Source: Nymphalis io (lineage: Eukaryota; Arthropoda; Insecta; Lepidoptera; Nymphalidae). Taken from it: a stretch of DNA of 64,000 nucleotides. The notes beneath the pieces were generated by a model that worked only from the letters and a program-made list of their open reading frames with translations, was not told the DNA's origin and made no database searches. The stretch lies in NCBI RefSeq assembly GCF_905147045.1, contig NC_065900.1:12358501-12422500 (forward strand), read 5' to 3'. A program made the position numbers and the translations under genes. Below are positions 33,671 through 44,445 of this stretch, in pieces; the stretch's first letter is position 1; each line of letters starts with the position of its first letter.

Positions 33671-34494
33671 TCATAGAACGTATTAATATATTATAGTTTT
33701 TGTTTAAACGTTTATAGCAAGCGTTAAGCTTAATTGTTAAGCTGTATTTTCTAAATCATTATCGTAGGGTTGTGTTGTATTTAGAAGGTACATATATTTA
33801 TTGAAATATTATTTATGTTTCAATACGGAACAATACTAATTAATGTTAAACAAAATGTCTTATTTTGTTCGTAGCTTTTTATATTAATATGTTCACTGCT
33901 TTGGAAAATTAAAAGGAACGAATTTGCGTTCCCAATATTCGCAACGACGCGCCCCGACGGATGTATAATAACAAAAGTATAGATAATACATAATTATATG
34001 CTAACGAGTTGTGAAATTCGGTTGAAAAAAATCTACGAAGCCTAATATTCACGCATTTGCATACGTCTAATGAAGATAATTAGTAATTATCATTTTTTTT
34101 TTTGTGTAGTTGTAATTCTTGGTAGCTCTGTGCCTACGATTAGAACCGCGATAACGATTTCCGAATAATTTATAAAATATTATTTTAATATTCATTTGCG
34201 TATGTATGAGTTTATTATATATCGATATTTAAAATACATATAACGATGTTTTGAATATGAAGAATTTCGACTTCCATGTGAGTGAGTATTGTTTTGGACT
34301 GACAATGAGGTCGGAATTGAGTTAAGCTCATTGATCTAGATAAGATATAGATTAATATCAGATAAAAAAGTAAACAATCTGTGAGTCTTCCGCTAGATAG
34401 TGGACTTGTCTTTTCATGGATAAGAACCAAACATTAACAAGGATTCTGGTCCACCACGATACTTTAATGGGAGTGGATTTTTTCCGATACTTAC
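33671..34494. other. AT-rich non-coding DNA
   Basis: No gene or clear repeat is visible. Confidence 0.35.
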
Positions 34495-34640
34495 TTGTTT
34501 CCTTACGATTATTTAATGTCGAACACGAGATGAATTATGAATATATAATTACGCACATTATGTCAGTCGTTTTTGGCTAGATTGGAACTTGCGATCATAA
34601 GTTGACCATGTCCTCTAACAGTAGTAGTATATCTAACGGA
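34495..34640 (-). mobile_element. Family A SINE, strongly degraded, minus strand
   Basis: TGTCGAACACGAGATGAATT then ACGCACATTATGTCAGT, GGAACTTGCGATCATAAGTT and TCTAACAG follow the order of the minus-strand body and tRNA head. The 3' half is not recognisable, though CCACCACGATAC at 34451 may be a trace of it. Confidence 0.45.
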
Positions 34641-35359
34641 ATTGCGATACCACGCATTCATGAACAGTACAGTAATTAATTTTAATTTATATATACATTT
34701 TATATTTTCTTAATGTGTGTTAAATATTATAGGTTGATATTTATAAGGTCTAATAGCGTTTACCATTTATACCAACCAATGAACTATTCTAACGATAATA
34801 TGCTAGTCGAGTTAAGTTTTGGCGCGCTAATCGTTACCAGCAATTTCCTCACACTCTGATAAGGTATTTATCATATAATTTATCATGAAAACTAAAGGTT
34901 GTTGACTTCTCAAGCTCAATATATAGACTGCTAGAGCTGACTAGTGTCATTTTGAAAATTGTTTTCAGAATTATTATTTTTTATTGATTGATATTATTGA
35001 TACGATGATATTTTTGTGCACTTGCAAAGGCAGTAAGCGAGTGATGACTTTTAATTCGATCTTTCTTACCACGATTATTATCGTCGAAATACATTGCTGT
35101 CAGTTATTACAAACGTAATCGTGTATTATTTATTATTAAGGTAATACATAAAGATTCATTTAGTTATATAATTATGATTAGGTTATTAATTATTTATAAA
35201 TAATACAAAAAGGCACACATAAAAAAATATTAAATAAATATGAATGAAATTAAATATGATGATCTTATCTTCGTATCAATAGTCGACGCATACAAGGTTA
35301 CATATAAAATAAATAAAATCAAAGTTATACGAATCAATTAATTCTATTAACATATGTGA

Positions 35360-35410
35360 AGGCAAATAGGTCATTCGATGGTTAGTGATTACCTCTGGCT
35401 ATGACATTGA
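35360..35410 (+). repeat. Family B fragment
   Basis: AATAGGTCATTCGATGGTTA then GTGATTACC and CATTGACAAT resemble the left third of family B (GGGCCACCTGATGGTAAGTGGTCACC... CATTGGCAAT). Diverged and short; the call is weak. Confidence 0.35.
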
Positions 35411-35453
35411 CAATTAATCAATCAATCAATCGACCGCTCAATGTACAATAAAC

Positions 35454-35675
35454 TTGGCATACTTTAGAGATGCCTCGTGTCATCTCGTCGGCTTCGTGGG
35501 TTGTAATGTCATTTGTCAATGTTCTGGAGGACATCGTAGTTACATTTCAACGTCACTAGTAAATATTGAAGCGTCAATAGCGGATTGGTTTACGGGCCGG
35601 GTTTTTGACAAACTCCTAACACAAGTTTTATGCTTAATTTGAGAGGTAAATTTTAATTGCCTAAAAATTACTTTT
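35454..35675 (+). repeat. Family H repeat, copy 1
   Basis: TTGAAGCGTCAATAGCG and ACTCCTAACACAAGTT recur in the same order at 62210-62320, with GGTAAAT downstream in both and AATTACTT ending each. The two copies differ in the intervening bases. Probably an old dispersed repeat; the 62-residue ORF that crosses it is not a gene. Confidence 0.5.
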
Positions 35676-36049
35676 CATATGCATTAGAATATATAACTGA
35701 GCGCTATTTGTAATAGCAAGGGTTTTACATAGTTTTAAATTAAAATTCAAAATTACATTTTAATACCTCGTCGTGTCTACTGAAATATTTAAACATACAT
35801 ATCTTATACATGTGTAATATATAATAGACAAATGTGTGATGTAAATGCTACCTGAGCTAAGTTTTGCTATCAAGACGGAAATGAGATCTCGCGGGAAATA
35901 TAAATGTCAACGCCTGTCAAATCACGCACTTATTACATTACTTGATACGAGTGACCGACAAAATACTATACATGTAATCGGATTGAATTGTTTTTTATGA
36001 CTTATATCATACAAGTGCTTCTCTAGTTTGCTATATATATGTATAATTG

Positions 36050-36225
36050 TTTTCGCTCGCGGCTTCGCCCGCGTTACGGATAGGCGTTTAGGTATTGGAT
36101 AAGAAAGTTGCCTTGTGCTTAACGTTTACGCTTGCTTCTAACCAAATTTCATCAAAATTGGTTAAGTGGTTTAGTCGTGAAAGCATAACAGACAGACAGA
36201 GTTTCATATTTATAATATTAGTGTT
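36050..36225 (-). repeat. Family F repeat, longer copy, minus orientation
   Basis: Starts with CTCGCGGCTTCGCCCGCGTT, continues with AACCAAATTTCATCAAAATT, GGTTAAGTGGTTTAGTCGTG and AAAGCATAACAGACAGACAG, and ends with TTTATAATATTAGT. This is the most complete copy in the window and defines the layout of the family. Confidence 0.7.
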
Positions 36226-36868
36226 GATATTTTGTTGATTATGTACTTCCTTGATTTTAGGACGATAAATATATAGATCGAAACTTATAACTATTGTATT
36301 GCCATCCGAAGTACATATACTTGTAAAATTTCAGCGTTATTAAATTTAGAAGTATGTTAAATCGATTTTTAACTTTAGACCTAATTTGTAAACAGTTACT
36401 TTCTAAATATTTTATGCCATGTTGATCGATTCGAATCCGAAACCTTTGTATCAGCTCGTCCATGTATTGAGAAAGGTTATAGACTTTATTATTACGGGCA
36501 ACGCGGAGAACAGTGACGTCTAAGGTGGCTGAAATCGCGCGAAGATTTGCGAAAGGCTTGTGCTATTTTGATAGTGACCGTTTTCTCTCTTTGGATGATC
36601 AAACTTTAAACGTAATAAACGAAAATCAGATCTATGTTTACTAGGCAACCCTTTCTATGTGTCGAACCAAAAAAATTGCAACTGACGCATTAATTGACGA
36701 CTTTATTGAATTTATAACCAATGTATTACGACTACGTTTTCAAAATCTCATTATTTTAGATTGATATTATTATATTCAATTGTATCTTGTTAAAGATTCT
36801 ATTTACTCATCGCATATAAACAAAACTAAAGTTACCTAAGAAAAGTTTTAAATTATCATCTATCTATA
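36226..36868. other. AT-rich non-coding DNA
   Basis: No gene is seen; a CpG-richer tract at 36500-36560 is unassigned. Confidence 0.35.
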
Positions 36869-36905
36869 TGTGTATATATATATATATATAAATATACATA
36901 ATGTA

Positions 36906-36966
<61 letters not shown>
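36869..36966. repeat. (TA)n microsatellite
   Basis: A (TA) run at 36873-36890, then after AAATATACATAATGTAATATG an uninterrupted TA array from 36911 to about 36964, some 27 units. Likely polymorphic and hard to sequence. Confidence 0.95.
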
Positions 36967-36967
<1 letters not shown>

Positions 36968-37076
36968 GTTACATACATTCTTTCTTTGTCACGTGACGTC
37001 CGAATCAAAATATGCTTCATTCAAGTAAGTTAACAAGAACTTTTAAAAATGTTTTTTACAAGATCAATAAAATGTG

Positions 37077-37576
37077 TATATAACGTTGGTTTGTCCAGAG
37101 GGTGGATCTACCAGTTATCTGTCCGATAGCTGGTTGGAATCACTACGGGTACGCGACCCCGGACTGCTCTAGCTACTAGTGTCACATTCCTGTATCTTCC
37201 GTGATCACAGTATCCTCCACCCTCTCCTTGATACGTTGTTTCCCAAAATTATCCCAGCGTCACGCCAAAGAAGAAGGAAAACTAATATTAAACCCGGAGC
37301 GGTGCCTCCGTTTAGGCGTAAGCCAGTCACCTGCGGCCAAACCAGCACCACACGTATTGACTCGTCATTCCTGCGGATCCTGCTGGGGAGGAGGAGAGGG
37401 TGGCATGGGTACTGGGCAAGCCCGTGTTGCCATAAAGTCGCCTGCCCAGGCGTAGCAGCATCCACGGAGAGGACACTTCGCTCACCTGTCTTGCAGGTGG
37501 AAAACAACACGGAGAGTGGCTTGCTTAAATCATCTGACAAAGATGCAGAGGCCTATATATATATATAACGTTGGTT
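37077..37576 (+). mobile_element. Unclassified ~470-bp GC-rich retro-insertion with 15-bp target-site duplication
   Basis: TATATAACGTTGGTT at 37077-37091 is repeated exactly at 37562-37576. The enclosed 470 bases are far richer in GC than the flanks and end in a (TA) tail after GGCC, all typical of target-primed reverse transcription. It contains CCGATAGCTGGTTGG, GAATCACTACGGGTACGCGA, TGCTGGGGAGGAGGAGAGGG and CACCTGTCTTGCAGGTGG, the last forming a CACCTG/CAGGTG inverted pair. Overlapping ORFs of 84-129 residues on both strands lack any reverse transcriptase or nuclease motif. It could be a SINE without an evident tRNA head, a truncated LINE piece, or a processed copy of a cellular transcript. 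The orientation is assumed from the tail. Confidence 0.75.
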
Positions 37577-38086
37577 CAAAATGTAATTTAATAAAAAGGC
37601 GAGAAACTTAGTAACTCAAGCGCAGTAATTGAATTATGCATGTAATTAAATAAAAATTAAAATACAAATAAATTCAAATATCATTAACAGTAAACGAATA
37701 ATAACTTCTTGTTAAACAAGATGTTATTTGACTTCACTTGTATGGCAGTTTCTCTGAAAATTAAACCAATTCAACTGATTCTGTGAGCCCTCTTTTTGGT
37801 ACCATGCAATCAAAATATAATCAGGCAAAGACGAAATAGTTTTTGTGTAGCTTGCCGAGCTTTAATGTTACCTATATAGATATATATAAACTGTAATAAA
37901 AGATGAAAACAAATTATTCTAATTATCCAAATTCATAACATTACGTTAAATTTTCAGTAACGACTGTCGTCGAACTTAGACTGTTCCTAAATAATAGTCA
38001 TAATTTGTTCAACCCACCGACAAAAACGATTAGTTAAAAGAATATATTTTTTATATCTGTTTACTAAATCATAATTTAACCAATGA
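37577..38086. other. AT-rich non-coding DNA
   Basis: No gene or recognised repeat is visible. Confidence 0.35.
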
Positions 38087-38340
38087 GTTTTTTTTATAGA
38101 ATAGGAAGAGACGGACGAGCATATGGGCCACCTGATGGTAATTGGTCACCAACACCCATACTTATCTTACATTGGCAATGTAAGAAATGTTAACCATCGC
38201 TTGCATCACCAATGCGCCACCAACGTTGTGAACTAAGATGTTATGTCCCTTGTGCCTGTAATTACACTCACTCACCCTTCAAAACACAACACAACAATAC
38301 CAAGTACTGATGTTTTGCGGTATCTTATGAGTGTTACCTA
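38087..38340 (+). repeat. Family B repeat, 3'-truncated
   Basis: TTTTTTATAGAATAGGAAGA, CGAGCATATGGGCCACCTGA, ACTAAGATGTTATGTCCCTT and CTCACTCACCCTTCAAAACA match the copy at 2508-2797. The right end with the CCTACCCAGACGAGCTTGCA block is lost after GTTACCTA. Confidence 0.8.
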
Positions 38341-39189
38341 ATATTGCATATAATCCGTTATAAAGTTTGATAGAATTATGAAGTATGATTTTCATATTAG
38401 TAGACTCAATAACGTGTTCTCATAGTTATTATATAGTTGCCATTTATTCTCGTTCTCGTGATAAATTAAATAGCTCTCGTTGTTTTTGGAATGTGTTCCG
38501 CCCCGTTGATCTTTTTAATCACAACGGTTAATGTGATCGTAGCCCGTTCCATATTTTCTAATTTAATATAAATCCTTGGATTTACGAAGATTTCAGGAAC
38601 GGTAATGCTTATTCCTTAACTACGCTGTATTTCAAAAATAACTCTTAATTATCCTTACTTAATATATACGTTGTTATTTTTTATTTTAGTATCCGAACTG
38701 TCAATAAATATGTTTCATATAATATGTTTATTCAGGAAAGTAGTGTATACTACATAACAGACTATATAATTGGCTTTACATTTCAACCGACAGCAACCGG
38801 CAAAAATATTTTGCTATATAACTATTACATTGTGACACTAATTTTATTAGTAAAATTAAGAAATGATTCAAGAATTTTAGTGTAAATTATTGAAATTAAA
38901 TAAAACCTAAAATTTTATTTTTATTTATAGTTGCAAATCGCATTCTTATTATTTAATGGCTATAAAATAGAAATTTTAAAATATGAGTCTCGCGTATAAT
39001 TAATTATAAAACAAATGCAACTTTCAAATTAATAGCAAATTTAAACAGAAACCGTTACAACGTGAACATAATGTCCGTTGCAAATACCAACAGCACGAGG
39101 CGTATCGCATTACGAGGCGCATTAATGAAACTTCATATCTATAAATTTAATGGATACACCTGTAAATTGCGCATAGGCATCTCAAGTAT
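38341..39189. other. AT-rich non-coding DNA
   Basis: No gene or recognised repeat is visible. Confidence 0.35.
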
Positions 39190-39400
39190 TTCCGACCCCT
39201 AAACGCGAGCGTTCACTCCGCTAGGTTCCGTGCCCCGTGCGCCCGCGCAGGTATTTCCAGAGGGCGCTGGAGGGGGTCGAGCGAGCGGGGCGGGGCGCCT
39301 CGTGGGAGCCCGGCTTAGGAATGCCGATCGGTACTTGCCGGCATGCGGCTAACGGGCTAAAGTCAGGTTAGATGCCTGATTATGCTAACTTTCGTATTTA
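39190..39400. promoter_or_regulatory. Strong CpG island, promoter or enhancer candidate
   Basis: The most GC-dense part of the window: GTGCCCCGTGCGCCCGCGCA, GGGCGCTGGAGGGGGTCGAG, CGAGCGGGGCGGGGCGCCTC. A GCGCAG/GTATTT donor-like site lies near 39250, and GGGGCGGGGC resembles an Sp/KLF site. CATGCGG near 39343 is close to, but not, the shared NRF1-like core. There is no long frame on either strand. It may be an alternative promoter or conserved enhancer of the same locus. Confidence 0.4.
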
Positions 39401-39904
39401 GGTTCGCGCAAGCCTACAATTTAACTCTTAGACTGGAAACTGGCTCTGATCATGATGAATTGCCACTAAGAGTTACGGTGCTATAACATTCCTGAGATGC
39501 ACGGGGAGCTTTTGAGTTTAATAAACAACCTTTTGCTGCTACTTTGCGGTTGATTTAAATTTTGCGAAGTGCATATATTATAATATTATTAACATTTTAA
39601 TGGTATTATAGGTAATTATAAATTATCAGTAAATACAATTTTGTTTATTTTCGATCTTAAATGTGACGATGATATTATTTTATTAGATATTTCTCATTTA
39701 ATTCGCATCTGAGATTAGAAATCTATATTAATATATTAAATTTATATAATAATATATTAATAAATGTGGGGGGACATTTTTTTCGTAATATAATTAGCAG
39801 GGCCTCGCAGTTTCATCCGCCTTTCATTAGACTATTGACGTGATAAACGAGAATTTCATATTCTTGTTTTAAATATATGTATATACATAATTTTTTATAA
39901 AATA

Positions 39905-40115
39905 ATTAGACCGACGGGCGCCTATGTGTATAGGCGACATAAGACATTGGCGCTATAAGAAATATTAACCATTCCTCATATCGTAATTTCGGGCAATAAG
40001 ATGTTATATACCGGCTCACTCACCCTTCAAAAGCGGAACACAACAATACTAAGTATTGCTCTTTTGATGATATTGATTCTTCTGATGGGCTTGCACAAAA
40101 TCCTGCCATGAAGTA
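39905..40115 (+). repeat. Family B repeat, degraded
   Basis: CATTGGCGCTATAAGAAATA, AATAAGATGTTAT, GGCTCACTCACCCTTCAAAA, GCGGAACACAACAATACTAA and GATGGGCTTGCACAAAATCC follow family B order. The left end is decayed. Confidence 0.75.
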
Positions 40116-40699
40116 AATATAATAAGTAATGACAATTACGAGGGAGATAGTAATTTGGCAGCGCATTGGCAATATAAAGTTTATTTTACAGCACATTCAA
40201 TTCCACTGCTGGAACACGATAAAATATATAACGAAAGAATCAAATCAAAATAAACGTTATTTATGTAGGCTCCCTTAAGCACTTTTGAATCTTCATTCAT
40301 CAAAAACAAGGAACCGACAAGGAATTCAGTAGTTCTCTTTTCCTTTAAAGTACCGACGACCACTTGATTTTATTTGTGGCTTGACCTCCGGCAATGATCT
40401 ATGTGTGCCATGTTGATTTAATTTTTACTTTGATATTTTTATAATCCAATGGAATGTACATGGCGAGTGCCGGCGATTTATTTTGTGTGTATTTTATATT
40501 TATAGACGTGTATTGCTGCCGTGAGACCTTATTTAAGAATAATAAACTAAGAAAGAAAAACAAACTAAGTTAACCCAAAAGTTTATTTTCCAATCAAAAT
40601 CAATTCTCCCAAATTTTATATCGTATTGTTTGCACAAACAGACAGTTTACATGGAAAAGTGTTTTTAATGAACAGTATGTATATAAACATTAATAATAA
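40116..40699. other. AT-rich non-coding DNA
   Basis: No gene or clear repeat is visible. Confidence 0.35.
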
Positions 40700-40855
40700 T
40701 ATAACAGAACTAGTGTTCGCCCGTGGCATCGTCCGTATGTAAGAGTAGAGTTCAGTGAGGTTTTGTAACATAGGGTACATCATTTTTTTAAAGTGTTTGC
40801 AAAACTTCATGGTGATCGGTGAGTAGTTTAGACGTTATATCGTAACGAACTAAAC
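40700..40855 (-). repeat. Family F repeat, degraded
   Basis: GTTCGCCCGTGGCATCGTCC at the left and CAAAACTTCATGGTGATCGG then GAGTAGTTTAGACG at the right recall the CGGCTTCGCCCGCG and AAATTTCATCAAAATTGG blocks of the 36.1-kb copy. Confidence 0.4.
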
Positions 40856-40924
40856 ATAGTTGGGATTTTGTTTGTTTGTATCGCATGGGTTTTTATACTA
40901 TTGGAAATTGGAGTTGGAACTTTG

Positions 40925-41217
40925 TACAGATAATGTCCCACTATTGGGCTAAGGATTTTTCTCCCTTTAAGGAGAAGAATTAGAGGTTATTCCTCTACGC
41001 TGCTCCAACGCGGATTGGGGGATATATGTGGTGGAATTTCAGTGAAATTAAACACATACAGGTTTTCTCATGATGTTTTCTTTTACCACCACGCACGAGA
41101 TAAAGTATAAACACAAATTAAGCATATACATAGCAAAATCAGTGGTGCTTGCCCGGCATTGAACCCGCGATCATCATTAAGATTCACGCGTTTTAACCAC
41201 CGGGCCATATTAGCTCT
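40925..41217 (-). mobile_element. Family A SINE, diverged full-length copy, minus strand
   Basis: ATAATGTCCCACTATTGGGC, CTACGCTGCTCCAACGCGGA, GTGAAATTAAACACATACAG, CAGTGGTGCTTGCCCGGCAT, GAACCCGCGATCATCATTAA and CCACCGGGCCAT show all parts from 3' end to head. A short insertion lies between AAGCATA and AAAATCAGTGG. No convincing target-site duplication was found. Confidence 0.8.
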
Positions 41218-41424
41218 TTGATTCCTTTATCTTTTGTATAATAATAATTTACAACAGGCACTGCAAATTCAACATGAGCTATTTTATTATATAATACCAT
41301 TACTCATAAACTGGGCCTTGCTTCTCTTCTATTTGTTATTTTATTATATTTCGGAAGTGCCAAAGTAATCGAATATATATTCCAAGTCCGAGTCAAGCAT
41401 ACAATATTGTGTGTCAGTCAGAAA

Positions 41425-41520
41425 TACAACACTAGCCGGCGAGACGCGGCCTGTTTGATGATAATAGCGACACTCGACACCGCTTCCTCTCGTTCGGACT
41501 AACATCTATTGTGAGCACAA
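41425..41520. other. Small GC-richer tract
   Basis: CACTAGCCGGCGAGACGCGG and GCGACACTCGACACCGCTTC stand out from the flanks. No frame, repeat partner or motif explains it. Confidence 0.25.
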
Positions 41521-41634
41521 TTGCATATTAAAATAATTTTTCGCATTTCTGTATTACGTATTCATATTTTCAATATTTGTACTAACAAAGAGTTTTTTAT
41601 GATTTTAAGTTGAAATGGATTGTACGATGAATAT

Positions 41635-41770
41635 GGGTAGGAGTTCTTGAGTGGAGCGCGTCTTGGCGAAGTACGTCAGGTGATGTGGAGTGGTGTGCGA
41701 TATAGTGGTGACGGTGGGAAAACAAGGAGTGATCTATGTCCAGCAGTGGACGAACAAGGACGGGTAGAGA
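41635..41770 (+). mobile_element. LINE 3'-end-like fragment
   Basis: AGCGCGTCTTGGCGAAGTAC with TATGTCCAGCAGTGGACGAA resembles the 3' ends of lepidopteran non-LTR elements as I remember them, where a block around GTCCAGCAGTGGAC precedes the tail. No reverse transcriptase frame is left. Confidence 0.35.
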
Positions 41771-41929
41771 GTACGTAGTTTTTGTATACGTTATCTTTTC
41801 TTAGTGTGTATTATATGGAAATAGTTAATAATCATTTCTATTAAATAAACGCGTAAATTTTATTTGTTATAGAACGAAGTTTATCGTAGTCGATACATTT
41901 TCGTAGTAAGAAGTAAGTAATCGTAGTAA

Positions 41930-42070
41930 TTAATTGTTTCGCTGCTTTCCTCGCGGTTTTTTTTTCACCTCACGAGTTGAATAAAAACAAAGTAAGTACA
42001 TGAAAACTCAGTGATGGATTTTGAACTTGCATTTTTCTGTTATTCACTGCTGGACTATCTAGGCAATAAT
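41930..42070 (-). mobile_element. Possible family A SINE relic
   Basis: CCTCGCGGTTTTTTTTTCAC, AAACAAAGTAAGTACATGAA, AACTCAGTGATGGATTTTGA and CACTGCTGGACTATCT vaguely follow the minus-strand body and head. Very diverged. Confidence 0.3.
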
Positions 42071-42539
42071 CCTAAGTATTTTTTTTAGTCTTTTAAGTCC
42101 AGTTTACTGAAGAACATGTTCAAAGTATATAAGGTGGTCTCGAGTTTTTCTAAATATATATTCAAAGACGAGGACTGTGTATGCTTAGAGATGTTCAGAC
42201 AACCCTGTTTAAATAAGGTAATTTAAAAAATACCAAAATATATTATACGCAAAACTTTTCTCGGAAAAAAACTTTCGCGCTAAAAATATAACAAGATTGC
42301 GGTAACATTGTTGTTATTGAACAAGGAAAACTTTTGGTCAAGTTTAAAATTCCCACGGCTCTGTAATAGAAGAGCGTGAAATGTGAATAAATTGCAATGA
42401 CCGGTCGAGCTCGACGGAAACTAATGAATGGTGGAGTTTCAGATAATTGCCGATGTATCGGCAGATGGCCGGCCACCTGCTGAACATTTATTGATTAACG
42501 AACTTAGAGTTGGAAGTCGCCTTTATCAGCTAACGGTCT

Positions 42540-42880
42540 TACTTATAAACGTTTAGCGATTGTTTAGATAAACACTGATTTCTCTCTTTCACTTATAATA
42601 TAAACTCCAAATTCGAAAGAAGAAGACGCTGCTAAATGACATTTATAGGTAAAAACGTTAGTATATGATTTTGCTGTTGACGAATTGTCAGCAGTAACTT
42701 GAAACTCTTTCTGATGATGTCGGATTTGCCGTCGCACGGAATTATGAGTGTGAGAGAATAGAGAGTGCACTTGTACTTGCGCATACACCTGTGCACTATA
42801 TCACACGCAGTTGGCTAGTCTCCTTTGAGTGGCTGTCGTGGTTGAAATCGGTTAAGAGAACATCATCATTATCAATACGA
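42540..42880 (+). mobile_element. Family E motif joined to a family C SINE 3' half
   Basis: 42540-42635 repeats the family E blocks of 17565-17650 (TTTAGATAAACACTGATTTC, ATTCGAAAGAAGAAGACGCT). Then 42690-42875 matches the 3' half of the SINE at 21.9 kb: GAAACTCTTTCTGATGATGT with CGGATTTGCCGTCGCACGG, GAATAGAGAGTGCACTTGTA, GGCTAGTCTCCTTTGAGTGG, TTGAAATCGG and an AACATCATCATTATC end. Family E may therefore be the front of a related element, or the two may be nested insertions. Confidence 0.6.
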
Positions 42881-44169
42881 ATGAAGATTTTTTAATTTTA
42901 AATTATTTGAGCAAAACATTCAGACAGATGGCAAGGATAAGCTTATTAACTCTAATTCGCATGATTAAGGTTTGTAATTTACTTTCCTTAAATCATTATG
43001 GAGGAGGAGGTGCTTCACTTGGCGTGGCGAGTTCAAGTATTTGCATTTATTGTCCTAAAACAAGAGTAGACCTCTTGATATAAAAAAAAGTCTTAAACAT
43101 TATAACGCTAAAATAGTCTCTCTTTCTCTCAGTATTTGTTTAATTTGCACAAATATGGGAAATGACACATATTATGTGTTTCTTGGTGGTTTTCATTTAG
43201 ACATAAACGAAATCAATTTAATTAAGCCTTTTGTGTTGTTCTTCACTTGAGCTTACTAAATGTTACCCTGAGAAATAACGAATCAAAAGTTTTTGTAAGA
43301 ATCTACTTTTATAATATTTTGATTTTTGTTCTTTAATTTGATGAGGTGTTTGGTGTATTTACGAATACGCCTCATATCACACGCGAAGCCAAGTGTGGTT
43401 CGAGCACCATATACCTAAATTTAACTGGATATCTTCATATGACAGCTTGTAACTATTTATTTTTATAAAATATAATTTTAGTAAATCTTAGAGTTACTAC
43501 CTACCATTTTCTATATAGTGTCGAAATAGAAAATAGCAGATATGAAATCAAATGAAGCCTGGAAAAGACCGCGTAATAAGAGTTAACACTATAGCGTTAA
43601 GCTTACTATAAACATAAATACTTTATATTGAAACTCAACCCTTACCACTCAATGCACCCCACCCAATAAAGGGCGAACGAGTAAAGGGAAAAAATCAACC
43701 ATTAACCCATTACAATACTTTAGATTCATCACGCAATTGTGGAACAATGTCGAACAGCTATGTGTAAGAAATTCACACTTTTTAATTCCACATTTTCAAT
43801 CACCCTCGTCTAGTTTCACAATGACGTAACGGGGTGAGGAGACTGGAGAAAAATTACATGATAGTGTTAGATCTAGGGATCTATTCGCCTAGGGTTGCTA
43901 GGTTTCCTTGACACATCAGTTCTGTGATACATTGACTAATCATTTGAAGAGACAAGCTAGTTTATTACACTTGTCTTTGTTTCCGATCCGGATCGCAACA
44001 ATAATATGCTGGGGGGGAACTAGAGAGGAATTATTCGACTTGATTGATAAACAATAGTGTAATACTTTGACGTAATACAATATATAGAACAGTTTTGTTG
44101 TTATAATTGATTATTATTTATTGATTGAATATTTATTTAGCAAAAATCTTTAAACAAGCTAACGTTGGA
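42881..44169. other. AT-rich non-coding DNA
   Basis: No gene or clear repeat is visible. Confidence 0.35.
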
Positions 44170-44345
44170 AAAACGTTTCTTTTCTCTCTTAGAGAAGGAT
44201 ACACGAAATTTTCACCTGGCAAGATTATTTTTAAGATGTTTTCATTTACCGTATATCACGAGATGAATTACAAACACAGATTAAGCAAATGTAAAAAGTA
44301 AAACCTTATAGATTAACTACGCTTTCACGTCTTAACTACTCAATC
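44170..44345 (-). mobile_element. Family A SINE, strongly degraded, minus strand
   Basis: CTCTCTTAGAGAAGGAT, GATGTTTTCATTTACCGTAT, CACGAGATGAATTACAAACA and CAGATTAAGCAAATG preserve the middle of the element. The head is reduced to CACGTCTTAACTACTCAATC. Confidence 0.55.
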
Positions 44346-44407
44346 GATAATGGTAAAATTTTACACACACCCCTGTGTGCAGATGTGTGCAGAAAGGGAC
44401 ACGTCTA

Positions 44408-44445
44408 AAATAACAGCTCCCTATGCGGGCGAAGCCGCAGGCGTA
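44408..44445. repeat. Family F end fragment
   Basis: ATGCGGGCGAAGCCGCAGGC is the reverse complement of the GCGGCTTCGCCCGCG edge of family F. Confidence 0.45.

Noticed and set aside
34220..34227. Further TATCGATA sites (also at 20924)
   Set aside because: Isolated in AT-rich DNA at about the number expected by chance.
37179..37568. 129-residue ORF, one of the longest in the window, with overlapping frames on both strands
   Set aside because: It lies inside a retro-insertion bounded by a 15-bp duplication and shows no domain; the open frames follow from high GC.
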